Positions 50,895-58,725 of a stretch of DNA of 63,823 nucleotides are shown here, piece after piece. Numbering within the stretch: position 1 is the stretch's first letter; each line of letters opens with the position of its first letter. This stretch comes from Clostridiales bacterium UBA4644. Its GTDB lineage: Bacteria; Bacillota; Clostridia; Oscillospirales; Butyricicoccaceae. A program made the translations under genes and the position numbers. The notes beneath the pieces were generated by a model. That model ran no database searches, was not told where the DNA came from, and saw nothing but the letters and a program-made list of their open reading frames with translations. The DNA is taken from contig DHMK01000076.1 of assembly GCA_002405755.1 (NCBI GenBank), positions 1-63,823 of the forward strand, written 5' to 3'.

Positions 50895-51125
50895 TTACTG
50901 CAGACCAGACTCCGGCTGGGCCTGCGGCTCCTCCTGCTGGGGCAAAACGACGATGCGGCCGCTCATGATATCATCCAGCGCCAGCTTGACGGGCTTTTCC
51001 GTCAGGGCGATCTCGTTTTCCTCCGCTTCCTCCGCCAGCTCGCGGGCGCGCTTGGCGGTGACGTTGACCAGCAGATAACGGTTGTCGATCTTGGTGAGCA
51101 GCTCGCTCATAGAAGGATGCAGCAT
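50895..51125 (-). CDS. rpoZ: RNA polymerase omega subunit
   Basis: A 76-residue protein with the omega signature: SELLTKIDNRYLLVNVTAKRARE-type helices (quoted in part) and KPVKLALDDIMSGRI. Omega helps fold and assemble the beta-prime subunit. Position after gmk is the standard gmk-rpoZ order. Confidence 0.9.
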   Translation of the reverse strand: MLHPSMSELLTKIDNRYLLVNVTAKRARELAEEAEENEIALTEKPVKLALDDIMSGRIVVLPQQEEPQAQPESGLQ

Positions 51126-51160
51126 AACAAAAGAACTCCTTTATATGATAAATTTGTAAT

Positions 51161-51754
51161 TTATTTCAGCTCAAAGCCCCGGTTTTCCCGGCGGCAGCGA
51201 TGGGCGGTGATGATGCTGAGAAGCTCGCGGGCGCCGTTTTCCGGCGTATCGTTCAGAACGATATACTGGAAATCGTCCATATGGGCGCATTCCCGCCGGG
51301 CGGTGTCCATGCGGCGGAGGATGGTCTCCTCGGTCTCCGTGCCCCGGCCCCGGAGCCGCCGCTCCAGCTCATCGAAGGAGGGCGGCGCGATAAAGACCAG
51401 CGCGGCCTCCGGATAACGGGCCTTCACCTGCTTTGCGCCTTGGATCTCGATCTCCAGGATCACATCGTCTCCCTGCTCCAGATGCTCCAAAACGGGATCC
51501 AGCGGCGTTCCGTAGAAATTGCCCACGTATTCCGCGTGCTCCAGCAGGCGCTCCTCCCGGATCAGCTGGGCAAAGCTTTCCCGGGTGATAAAATGATAAT
51601 GTACGCCGTGGACCTCGCCAGGACGGGGGGCGCGGGTGGTCGCGGAGATGGAAAAATACAGATGGTCCGTCTCTGCCATGACCTTCTTCAAAACAGTCCC
51701 CTTGCCTGCGCCGCTGGGGCCGGTGACCACGAACAGTGTTCCGCGCTTATTCAT
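51161..51754 (-). CDS. gmk: Guanylate kinase
   Basis: A 197-residue nucleotide kinase converting GMP to GDP. Walker A is VTGPSGAGKGTVL; the GMP-binding region shows SATTRAPRPGEVHGVHY and the lid/adenine part has GTPLDPVLEHLEQGDDVILE. It overlaps remA by eight bases. In Firmicutes it is inhibited by (p)ppGpp. Confidence 0.96.
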   Translation of the reverse strand: MNKRGTLFVVTGPSGAGKGTVLKKVMAETDHLYFSISATTRAPRPGEVHGVHYHFITRESFAQLIREERLLEHAEYVGNFYGTPLDPVLEHLEQGDDVILEIEIQGAKQVKARYPEAALVFIAPPSFDELERRLRGRGTETEETILRRMDTARRECAHMDDFQYIVLNDTPENGARELLSIITAHRCRRENRGFELK

Positions 51755-52016
51755 CCTCTTCCTCCTCTTCCTCCTCCAGGTCGGAGCTGAGCCGGTTGGC
51801 GATGGTCTCCGGCTGGATGGGCGAAAGGATCACATGATCCGAATCGGTGATCAGGACGCTGCGGCTGCGGCGGCCATAGGTGGCGTCCACCAGCATATTG
51901 CTCTCCTTGGCCTTGGTGATGATCCGACGGATGGGGGCGGATTCCGGGCTGACGATGGCCACAAGACGGGTGGCGGAGACCATGTTGCCAAAGCCGATAT
52001 TGATCAGTTTCATCAT
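51747..52016 (-). CDS. remA: Extracellular matrix regulator RemA (DUF370)
   Basis: An 89-residue DNA-binding protein. KLINIGFGNMVSATRLVAIV is the family opening, followed by DATYGRRSRSVLITDSDHVILS. In Bacillus RemA activates biofilm matrix operons and osmoprotection genes as an oligomeric ring. The C-terminal tail is a run of Glu (from about residue 80), an addition at this end. Translation could begin at either of two adjacent ATGs. Confidence 0.92.
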   Translation of the reverse strand: MMKLINIGFGNMVSATRLVAIVSPESAPIRRIITKAKESNMLVDATYGRRSRSVLITDSDHVILSPIQPETIANRLSSDLEEEEEEEDE

Positions 52017-52019
52017 GAC

Positions 52020-52910
52020 TCACTCCAGATTCTGGATCTGCTCCCGGATCTTTTCGATCTCGGCCTTCATATCCACTACGGTGCGGGCGATGTGTACATC
52101 ATTGGCCTTGGAGCCGATGGTGTTGGTCTCCCGGTTCAGCTCCTGGACCAGAAAATCCAGCTTGCGGCCAACGGCCACGGGGCTTTTCAGCATGGAATCC
52201 AGCTGGGAAAGATGGGAGCGCAGGCGGACGATCTCCTCCGTCACATTGACCTTATCCGCATAGATGGCCGCTTCCTGCAATATACGGGCCTGGGCCAGCT
52301 CAGTGCCGTCCAGCAGCTCCTCCATGCGGGCGGTGATGCGGGCGCGGTATTCCTCCACGGTGTCCGGCGAACGCTGCTCCACACGATCCACCATCTCCCG
52401 AAGCAGACCCGCCCGGTAGGCGATGTCCTGGCAGAGCCGTTCGCCCTCCTTGCGCCGCATGGCATTGTATTCCTCCAGCGCCGCAGAAAGCGCCTTGCCT
52501 ACCTCGGCCTTCACCTGCTCCGCGTCGGCCTCCTCCCGGGTCTCCTCCATGGCGTCCGGCAGGCGCAGCAGCGAAAGCGCCGTCACATCCTGCCCCTGCA
52601 CGCTGAAGGTCTGAGAAATGGTCTGCAGCGCGTCCAGATAGCCGCGGATCACCGCCAGATTGGGGGTGATCCGAATGTCGCCGCCCTCCTTGGCCCGGAT
52701 GGTCACGAAGATATCCACCTTGCCCCGGGCGACAGCGGCCTGGACCTGCTTGGTGATGCTCTCCTCCAGATAGCCGTAAATGCGGGGCGCTTTGATATTC
52801 AGATCCAGAAAACGGTGGTTGACGGAGCGGATCTCCACCGTGATCTCTCGAAGCTCATTTTCCTGCTTGACCCGGCCATAGCCGGTCATACTGTTCAACA
52901 AATGAATCAC
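52020..52910 (-). CDS. yicC: YicC-family endoribonuclease
   Basis: A 296-residue protein with the YicC_N opening SMTGYGRVKQENE and a C-terminal DUF1732 domain (KLDFLVQELNRETNTIGSKAND, quoted to 20). E. coli YicC is an endoribonuclease that promotes degradation of the sRNA RyhB. GTG at 52910 starts the usual M-I-x-S-M-T form; ATG 52889 is an alternative. It heads the yicC-remA-gmk-rpoZ run. A four-unit GTTC repeat lies shortly upstream. Confidence 0.9.
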   Translation of the reverse strand: MIHLLNSMTGYGRVKQENELREITVEIRSVNHRFLDLNIKAPRIYGYLEESITKQVQAAVARGKVDIFVTIRAKEGGDIRITPNLAVIRGYLDALQTISQTFSVQGQDVTALSLLRLPDAMEETREEADAEQVKAEVGKALSAALEEYNAMRRKEGERLCQDIAYRAGLLREMVDRVEQRSPDTVEEYRARITARMEELLDGTELAQARILQEAAIYADKVNVTEEIVRLRSHLSQLDSMLKSPVAVGRKLDFLVQELNRETNTIGSKANDVHIARTVVDMKAEIEKIREQIQNLE

Positions 52911-52938
52911 TGCTTTCTATCGTTTAATTCCCATGGTC

Positions 52939-52958
52939 GTTTGTTCGTTCGTTCGTTC
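52939..52958. repeat. Tetranucleotide repeat GTTT(GTTC)4
   Basis: Four exact GTTC units plus one variant span the end of the FAD oxidoreductase stop region and the space before yicC. Short tetranucleotide runs can slip during replication. Confidence 0.7.
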
Positions 52959-54546
52959 ACGTCCGCAGGGGGCGGTATTCCGCCAGGATCCGTTCTGCGG
53001 CGCGGATGCCGTCCACCGCCGCGCTGACGATGCCTCCGGCGTAGCCCGCGCCCTCTCCGCAGGGGATCAGCCCACGGGCAGAAGGGCTGTAAAGGTCTTC
53101 GCCCCGCAGGATGCGGACGGGGGACGAGGTGCGGGTCTCCACGCCGGTGAGAATGGCGTCCGGGCCGTCGTAGCCCCGGAGCCTTTTGCCGAACTCGGGC
53201 AGCGACCGCCGCAGCATCTCACAGACAAAGGGCGGCAGCGCCCCGTCCAGCGGCCGGAAGCTCCAGCCCCGGGGATAAGTCGGCTCCACCCGGCCCAGTC
53301 GGCGGGAAACTCTTCCCGCCAGAAAATCATCCACCCGCTGCACCGGCGCCGTGCCATCGCCCGCCAGGGCAAAGGCCGCCTGCTCCAGCCTGCGCTGAAA
53401 GGCAATGCCGTCCAGAGGGTCCGTGCCGTAATCCTCCGGCCCCACGGAGACGCAGAGCGCCGCATTGGCGTTTTTTCCGTTTCTGGCATGGTAGCTCATG
53501 CCGTTGGTAACGACGGTGTTCGGTTCGCTGGCTGCGGCCACCACCTGCCCGCCGGGACACATGCAGAAGCTGTAGCAGCCCCGCTCCCCCTCCCTGCGGG
53601 AAAGGGCGTATTCTCCCGGCGGAAGGCCCGGCGTTCCAGCCCGGCTGCCATAAAGGGCAAGGTCGATGTCCTGCTGCAGATGCTCCGCCCGGACGCCCAC
53701 GGAAAAGGGCTTGGGCTGGAGGGCGATCCCCTGCCGCCGCAGGGTCAGAAAGGTATCCCGGGCGCTGTGGCCCAGAGCAAGCACCGCCGTCTCGCAGAGC
53801 AACTCCTCCTGGGGCAGCAGCAGGCCGCGCAGGGTGTTTTCCCGCAGCAGCAGGCCCTCTACCGGGGTCTCAAACCGCACCTGTCCGCCCAGGGCACAGA
53901 TCTCCCGCCGGATGGACACCACCACCTGCTTCAGCAGGTCGGTGCCGATATGAGGCTTGGCCAGACGCATGACCTCCGCCGGAGCGCCATGCTCCTGCAG
54001 CAGCTGCAGCACCAGCTCACACCGGGGATCGCCGATGCGGCAGGTGAGCTTGCCGTCGGAATAGGCTCCCGCGCCGCCCTCGCCGAATTGGATATTGCAG
54101 TCCGGCTCCAGCGGCCCGCCGGAAAAATACCGGTCTACCGCCGCGTCCCGCCGGGACATTTCGCCGCCTCGCTCCAAAACCACGGGACAATAGCCGTTTT
54201 TCGCCAGGATCAGCGCCGCAAACATCCCCGCGGGGCCGAAGCCCACCACCGTCGGCGGCGCGGAAAGGCGTTTTCCGCCGGTGGGGACGGGCAGCGCCGG
54301 CGCAGTACGCAAACGCACCGCCGGCTCTCTGCAATTCTGAACAAAAGCCCGCTCATCGCCGCAAAGCTCCAGCTCTACGGTGCAGACGGCCTTCAGCTCT
54401 CCCCGGCGCAGGTCCAGCGACTGCTTATGCACCCGGCCGGAGCGGACGGCGCTCCTGCTCAGCGAAAGCTTTTTCCGCGCGGCGGTCAGGGCCTCCTCCT
54501 CCGAAAATGGGAAGGGCAGCCCCACGCCTGAGATCAGGATGCTCAT
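52957..54546 (-). CDS. FAD-dependent NAD(P)-binding oxidoreductase (COG2509 type)
   Basis: A 529-residue flavoprotein. An N-terminal alpha/beta domain of about 90 residues precedes the FAD Rossmann motif VVGFGPAGMFAALILA near residue 98 and the GEGGAGAYSDGKLTCR motif. The C-terminus contains PCGEGAGYAGGIVSAAVDGI, binding FAD again. This family of predicted dehydrogenases is common in Firmicutes and its substrate is unknown. It overlaps cdaR by four bases, so it is produced with the c-di-AMP module. Confidence 0.88.
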   Translation of the reverse strand: MSILISGVGLPFPFSEEEALTAARKKLSLSRSAVRSGRVHKQSLDLRRGELKAVCTVELELCGDERAFVQNCREPAVRLRTAPALPVPTGGKRLSAPPTVVGFGPAGMFAALILAKNGYCPVVLERGGEMSRRDAAVDRYFSGGPLEPDCNIQFGEGGAGAYSDGKLTCRIGDPRCELVLQLLQEHGAPAEVMRLAKPHIGTDLLKQVVVSIRREICALGGQVRFETPVEGLLLRENTLRGLLLPQEELLCETAVLALGHSARDTFLTLRRQGIALQPKPFSVGVRAEHLQQDIDLALYGSRAGTPGLPPGEYALSRREGERGCYSFCMCPGGQVVAAASEPNTVVTNGMSYHARNGKNANAALCVSVGPEDYGTDPLDGIAFQRRLEQAAFALAGDGTAPVQRVDDFLAGRVSRRLGRVEPTYPRGWSFRPLDGALPPFVCEMLRRSLPEFGKRLRGYDGPDAILTGVETRTSSPVRILRGEDLYSPSARGLIPCGEGAGYAGGIVSAAVDGIRAAERILAEYRPLRT

Positions 54547-55835
54547 GGCTGATCCGGCTCCGGCGGCGTATCGGGCTCCACCGGCTCGTCAGGCTGACGC
54601 AGCGCGTCCAGGTCCTCCTGGCTGACGCTGGCGATGACCTGGGTGGTCTGGAAGACATAGATCCCCTCCGTCTGCAGCGTCACCCAGCAGGAAATAATGT
54701 TTTCCCCGGCGATCAGATCGTCCGTCTGATATTCCGGACGGATGCGGAAGGAGGACTCCGTCAGAGCAGCGACCTGATCCGTGGGGCCGAAGACTGTCAC
54801 CTCCAGCTGCTGATCCTCCGGATACTGCAGCAGCGGGTCGCTCTCCAGCTGATCGGGAGAGACGGAAACGGTCCGGCGGGAATAGCCCTCCGCCGTGATG
54901 GTCACCCGTGCGGAGAGGGGCGTTCCCTCTGCGGCAGAGACGCCGTTTGGCAAGACGATGGGCAGCGTAAAGACGCTCTGATCGTTGTTCATCACATCCG
55001 CCAGATCGATGGTTCCCAGAAGAATCTGATTCAGCTCCTGCATGGTGTCCGGCGAGCCGGTGAGCTGCAGGCTTTCCGGCTGGATATCCACCTGCACCAT
55101 GCTTCCCTTCAGGTATTCATGATCCTGCAGGTTGACGATGAGGGGGATGGAATCGTTGCGCTTCATGGTGATGCTCAGCGTCACCGAGGGAGTCTCTGCG
55201 GAGATGTGGCTGTCGGTGACCTCGTTGCCCTTTTCATCCAGCAGCTGATAGGTAAGGACCGTCTGGGTGCTGGCGGAAAGGCCGCTGACATCGTAGGTGA
55301 CCCGGGCCTTGCTCACCTTGGATAAAACGGTTGCCGGGCCCTTGACGGTGATGGCGTCGGGATAGACCCGGGGCTCGGCGGCCATGACATATTTGTCTGC
55401 CGGCGTTCCGGTGATCTCCACCTCCACCGGAACGGAGCTCTTGGAGATCCGGTCTACCACCACATGGATCTGAGAGGGACTCCTGCTGGCCACCTTGACG
55501 CCGGTGGCATCCAGCGTGACCCGATAGTTCAGGTCATATTCCCCCGGCTCGGTGATGTTGGCCACGCTGGCGGCGGCGTTGATATATTCCCGGCTCATTT
55601 CGAGAATGCTGGTCCTGTCGCCGGAAACGCCCACTGTGATCTGGTTGTTGCTCCCCTCCAGGACCACAAGGTCGTTGGCGTTGAGCTGGGTCAGGCCCTC
55701 CAGCTGGACGGGGATGCCCCGGTATTCTGCGGTTTTGTCCGGGTTTTTGTTGCCCATCACATAGGCCCAGAGAAACACTGCCAGCAGCAGCGAAAGCACC
55801 CGGAGGAAAACATCGTGCTCCTTCATCCATTTCAT
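54543..55835 (-). CDS. cdaR: CdaA regulatory protein CdaR (YbbR domains)
   Basis: A 430-residue protein with an N-terminal membrane helix (residues about 9-27) and four YbbR-like beta domains outside the membrane, ending in a Pro/Glu-rich tail (EPVEPDTPPEPDQP). CdaR binds CdaA and tunes c-di-AMP synthesis in response to envelope state. It overlaps cdaA by four bases. glmM, the usual third gene, is not here; the FAD oxidoreductase occupies its place. Confidence 0.92.
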   Translation of the reverse strand: MKWMKEHDVFLRVLSLLLAVFLWAYVMGNKNPDKTAEYRGIPVQLEGLTQLNANDLVVLEGSNNQITVGVSGDRTSILEMSREYINAAASVANITEPGEYDLNYRVTLDATGVKVASRSPSQIHVVVDRISKSSVPVEVEITGTPADKYVMAAEPRVYPDAITVKGPATVLSKVSKARVTYDVSGLSASTQTVLTYQLLDEKGNEVTDSHISAETPSVTLSITMKRNDSIPLIVNLQDHEYLKGSMVQVDIQPESLQLTGSPDTMQELNQILLGTIDLADVMNNDQSVFTLPIVLPNGVSAAEGTPLSARVTITAEGYSRRTVSVSPDQLESDPLLQYPEDQQLEVTVFGPTDQVAALTESSFRIRPEYQTDDLIAGENIISCWVTLQTEGIYVFQTTQVIASVSQEDLDALRQPDEPVEPDTPPEPDQP

Positions 55836-56677
55836 TTGCTCAGCACCTCCCGCACCCGCTGCCGCAGGGTCTTCTTCTCCTCCACGGTCTCCGCCGGCAT
55901 GAGCTTGGCCGTCAGCAGCCGCTCCAGCGTCTCGGGGGCCAGATGCTGCTTCAAAATGCCTCCCTCCGCCAGGGAGATCCCGCCCGTCTCCTCGGAGACG
56001 ATGACGGAGATGGAATCGTAATTTTCACTCTGGCCAAGGCCCGCCCGATGACGGGTGCCCAGGTCCTTGCTGATGTTCTGCTTGCTGCTCAGGGGAAGGA
56101 TGCAGCCGGCGGCGGCAATGCGCCCGTCGGCAATGATGACCGCGCCGTCATGCAGCGGCGCCTTGTTGTAAAAGAGATTTTTCAAAAGCTCGGCGTTCAC
56201 ATCGGCGTTGATGGTGGTGCCGGTGTTGATGATGTTGGTAAGGGGATCGTTGCGCTGGAAGATGATCAGCGCGCCGGTCTTGGTCCAGGAGAGGGAGTTC
56301 ACCGCCTCGATGGTCTGGACGATGGCGGTGTCCGTGGTGCTGGGCTGGGCGCCGCGGCTGGTGAGGAAGCGGGTGATCTTGCTGCTGCCGAACTGCTCAA
56401 GCATCTTGCGCAGCTCTGGCTGGAAAATGACCACCAGCGCCAATATTCCCACCTGCATGACGGCCTCCAGGATATAGTGGATCACATACAGATGCATTAC
56501 GTCGGAAAGCTCCAGGATCATGATCACCGCGATCAGCCCGTAAAGCAGCTTCTGAGCATTGGTATTCCGCAGAAAACGCATCAGGCGGTACAGCAAAAAG
56601 GCCACGATCAGGATATCGATGACATCCCATGCGGTGGCCAGCTTGGCGTTATTGATGATGGATTCCAAAAACTTCAT
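55832..56677 (-). CDS. cdaA: Membrane diadenylate cyclase CdaA (DacA)
   Basis: A 281-residue enzyme making c-di-AMP from two ATP. Three N-terminal membrane helices (about residues 12-90) precede the DisA_N catalytic domain with LHDGAVII (DGA motif) and GTRHRAGLG (RHR motif). c-di-AMP controls potassium and osmolyte transport and wall homeostasis. ATG 56677 has AGAGGG ten bases upstream; two earlier in-frame starts add a non-conserved leader. A TTGAAA-17-TATTAT promoter precedes it. Confidence 0.96.
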   Translation of the reverse strand: MKFLESIINNAKLATAWDVIDILIVAFLLYRLMRFLRNTNAQKLLYGLIAVIMILELSDVMHLYVIHYILEAVMQVGILALVVIFQPELRKMLEQFGSSKITRFLTSRGAQPSTTDTAIVQTIEAVNSLSWTKTGALIIFQRNDPLTNIINTGTTINADVNAELLKNLFYNKAPLHDGAVIIADGRIAAAGCILPLSSKQNISKDLGTRHRAGLGQSENYDSISVIVSEETGGISLAEGGILKQHLAPETLERLLTAKLMPAETVEEKKTLRQRVREVLSK

Positions 56678-56714
56678 AAGCCGCATTCCCTCTAAAGCAT
56701 AATATCGTGACCTT

Positions 56715-56743
56715 ATAATAACAGGAAAACGGCTTTTTTTCAA
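56715..56743 (-). promoter_or_regulatory. Sigma-A promoter of the cdaA operon
   Basis: Minus-strand -35 TTGAAA (56743-56738), 17 bases, -10 TATTAT (56720-56715), about 40 bases before the cdaA ATG. Confidence 0.75.
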
Positions 56744-56770
56744 GTATAACGGGCCCTGTTTTTAAGGGAT

Positions 56771-57904
56771 TTAACAGGTTTTTAAGGATTCCTTCAGGAT
56801 CCGGGCCAGATCCTCCGCCTGATCCGGCGTGTTGAAGGCGGAAAAGCTCAGGCGGACGGTCCCCTCCGGCAGCGTCCCTGCGCTGCGGTGGGCCAGCGGC
56901 GAGCAGTGGAGCCCGCCCCGGACGCAGACGCCCCGCTCCGCCAGCGCTTCGCAGAGCGCCGCAGGGTCGCCCCTCCTGGGCCGCAGGGAGAGCACGCCGC
57001 TCTGGCAGCCCTCGCCGGTAAAAAGCTCCAGCTCCGGCAGGGCGGAGAGCAGCTCCGCCGTCTGGACCAGAAGGGTCCGCTCCCGTCGGAGGATGGCCTC
57101 CCGCCGCTTTGCCGCAAAGCGCAGCCCCTCCCGCAGGCCGGCGATGCCCGGCACATTCAGTGTACCGCTCTCCAGCGCGTCGGGCAGGAAGTCCGGCTGG
57201 CGGGTCTCCAGAGAAAGGCTCCCCGTCCCGCCCTCCATCAGACTGTAAAGCTTAATATCTTTACAGCAAAGCAGCAGACCGGTCCCCTGCGGACCGTAAA
57301 GACCCTTATGCCCCGGCATACAGAGAAATGCGGCGGCAGGCAGCGCCCTTGCGTCCAGCGGCAGCAGCCCGGCAGATTGGGAGGCGTCCACCACCAGCGG
57401 CAGCCCCTTTTTCCGGCAGAGAGTATCGATCTCCGCCAGGGGCAGCACAAAGCCGAACACATTGGAAACATGGGTGACGATGACGCAGCGGGTCTGGTGC
57501 GTGATGGCCCGTTCGATGGCCGGACAGACCTTTTCCGGCTGAAACAGCGGCGAGACTGCCGCCGTGTAGCTGACGCCCCGTTCTGCCATGGCCTCCAGCG
57601 GGCGCACCACGGAATTGTGCTCATAGCCGGAGATCACCGCGTGGCCGCCGTCGTGCAGCAGGCTCTTGATGGCAAGGTTCAGCGCGTGGGTGGCGTTGAG
57701 GGTAAAGACCACCCGCTCCGGCGCATCCAGCCCGAAAAGCTCTGCCGCCGCCCGGCGGCAATCATAGACGATATCTGCCGCCTTCATGGCGGGTCCGTGG
57801 CCGGAACGGCCCGGATTTGCGCAGGTGTAAAGGGCCTGCTCCATGGCCTTCGCCACGGCGGAGGGCTTCTGGAGCGTGGTGGCAGCGTTGTCCAGATAGA
57901 TCAC
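56771..57904 (-). CDS. Cysteine desulfurase-like PLP enzyme (aminotransferase class V)
   Basis: A 377-residue fold-type I PLP enzyme. IYLDNAATTLQKP is the N-terminal signature, NATHALNLAIKSLL binds phosphate, the Asp in VVDASQSAGLLPLDA contacts the PLP pyridine, and the Schiff-base Lys is in CMPGHKGLYGPQGTG. A conserved active-loop Cys may lie in RGGLHCSPLAHRS. The sequence resembles the short cysteine desulfurase/selenocysteine lyase-like clade often linked with selenium use. GTG 57904 is set by GGGAGG seven bases upstream and overlaps the DUF3343 stop (GTGA). Confidence 0.88.
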   Translation of the reverse strand: MIYLDNAATTLQKPSAVAKAMEQALYTCANPGRSGHGPAMKAADIVYDCRRAAAELFGLDAPERVVFTLNATHALNLAIKSLLHDGGHAVISGYEHNSVVRPLEAMAERGVSYTAAVSPLFQPEKVCPAIERAITHQTRCVIVTHVSNVFGFVLPLAEIDTLCRKKGLPLVVDASQSAGLLPLDARALPAAAFLCMPGHKGLYGPQGTGLLLCCKDIKLYSLMEGGTGSLSLETRQPDFLPDALESGTLNVPGIAGLREGLRFAAKRREAILRRERTLLVQTAELLSALPELELFTGEGCQSGVLSLRPRRGDPAALCEALAERGVCVRGGLHCSPLAHRSAGTLPEGTVRLSFSAFNTPDQAEDLARILKESLKTC

Positions 57905-58152
57905 CAGACCACCTCCCGCCAGCGGCCCTCCGGCGTCTGCCGCCAAACGCCTATTACGGCCAGCCTGTTCTTTTTCAAGCTCTGCACTGCGGCAGGGAGA
58001 TATTCCTCCCGGATCTTCAGCCCATAAGCGCAGGAGCCCTGGCTCAGTGAGACCGGCGGACGGGTCAGCGCTGTGCCAATGCCGCCGCGGCTGAAGGCGG
58101 CGGCCGCAGTCTGGGCCTGCGTCAAGGATCGAAATAGAATAAGACAGCTCAC
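57901..58152 (-). CDS. DUF3343 protein
   Basis: An 83-residue protein of the DUF3343 type. The opening SCLILFRSLTQAQTAAAAF resembles the family (a strand then helix suggesting a putative Se/S-carrier fold), and GGIGTALTRPPVSLSQGSCAYGL contains the conserved Cys (residue about 41) near SxGCxxxL-like text. Family members cluster with YedF, SelD and class V desulfurases. GTG start. It is translated together with the downstream PLP enzyme. Function unproven; sulfur or selenium transfer is inferred. Confidence 0.8.
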   Translation of the reverse strand: MSCLILFRSLTQAQTAAAAFSRGGIGTALTRPPVSLSQGSCAYGLKIREEYLPAAVQSLKKNRLAVIGVWRQTPEGRWREVVW

Positions 58153-58206
58153 AGGATCGACACTTCCCTTCGGCCCATCCTATGTCCGCCCCGCTTCCCG
58201 GGACAC

Positions 58207-58240
58207 AAAAAAGACCGGCAGTACGCCTGCACCGCCGGTC
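58207..58240 (-). terminator. Terminator after ispF
   Basis: Stem GACCGGC / GCCGGTC (58234-58240 and 58213-58219) with a 14-base loop, then TTTTTT on the minus strand. Confidence 0.85.
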
Positions 58241-58248
58241 CCGTTCTG

Positions 58249-58725
58249 TTATGCCCTTGCGATCAGGCACACCGCGTGGGCGGCAATGCCCTCGCCCGCG
58301 CCGGTGAAGCCAAGGCCCTCCTCCGTCTTGCCCTTGACGGAGACCTGCTCCGGCGCAAGCGCCAGCGCGGCGGCGATGCGCTCCCGCATCTGCCGGATAT
58401 AGGGCGCCAGCCTTGGCCGCTGAGCCACCACGGTGGAGTCGATGTTTTCCACCTGCCAGCCTGCCTGCCGCACCAGCCGCCCGGCTTCCTGCAGCAGCAG
58501 CCAGCTATCCGCCCCTTTCCAGCGGTCATCGTTGTCCGGAAAGTGGCTCCCGATGTCCCCCAGTGCCGCCGCGCCCAGCAGGGCGTCTGTAATGGCATGG
58601 AGCAGTACATCTGCGTCGCTGTGGCCCAAGAGGCCCTTTTCAAAGGGAATCTCCACCCCGCCGATGATGCATTTTCTGTGCTCCGCCAGCCGGTGCACAT
58701 CATAGCCGTAGCCTACGCGGATCAC
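58249..58725 (-). CDS. ispF: 2-C-methyl-D-erythritol 2,4-cyclodiphosphate synthase
   Basis: A 158-residue trimeric zinc enzyme of the MEP isoprenoid pathway. The zinc ligands are in YDVHRLAEH, and GHSDADVLLHAITDALLGA is the signature; GDIGSHFPD and a C-terminal KTEEGLGFTG follow. It overlaps the ispD stop by four bases, so successive pathway steps are coupled. Confidence 0.96.
   Translation of the reverse strand: MIRVGYGYDVHRLAEHRKCIIGGVEIPFEKGLLGHSDADVLLHAITDALLGAAALGDIGSHFPDNDDRWKGADSWLLLQEAGRLVRQAGWQVENIDSTVVAQRPRLAPYIRQMRERIAAALALAPEQVSVKGKTEEGLGFTGAGEGIAAHAVCLIARA

Noticed and set aside
56744..56770. Hairpin-like CCTGTT/AACAGG after the desulfurase-like gene as a terminator.
   Set aside because: The stem is weak and is not followed by a T-run; read-through into cdaA is possible.
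57905..58270. Long upstream extension of the desulfurase-like frame.
   Set aside because: It overlaps DUF3343 in another frame and the ispF terminator; GTG 57904 gives the family start.
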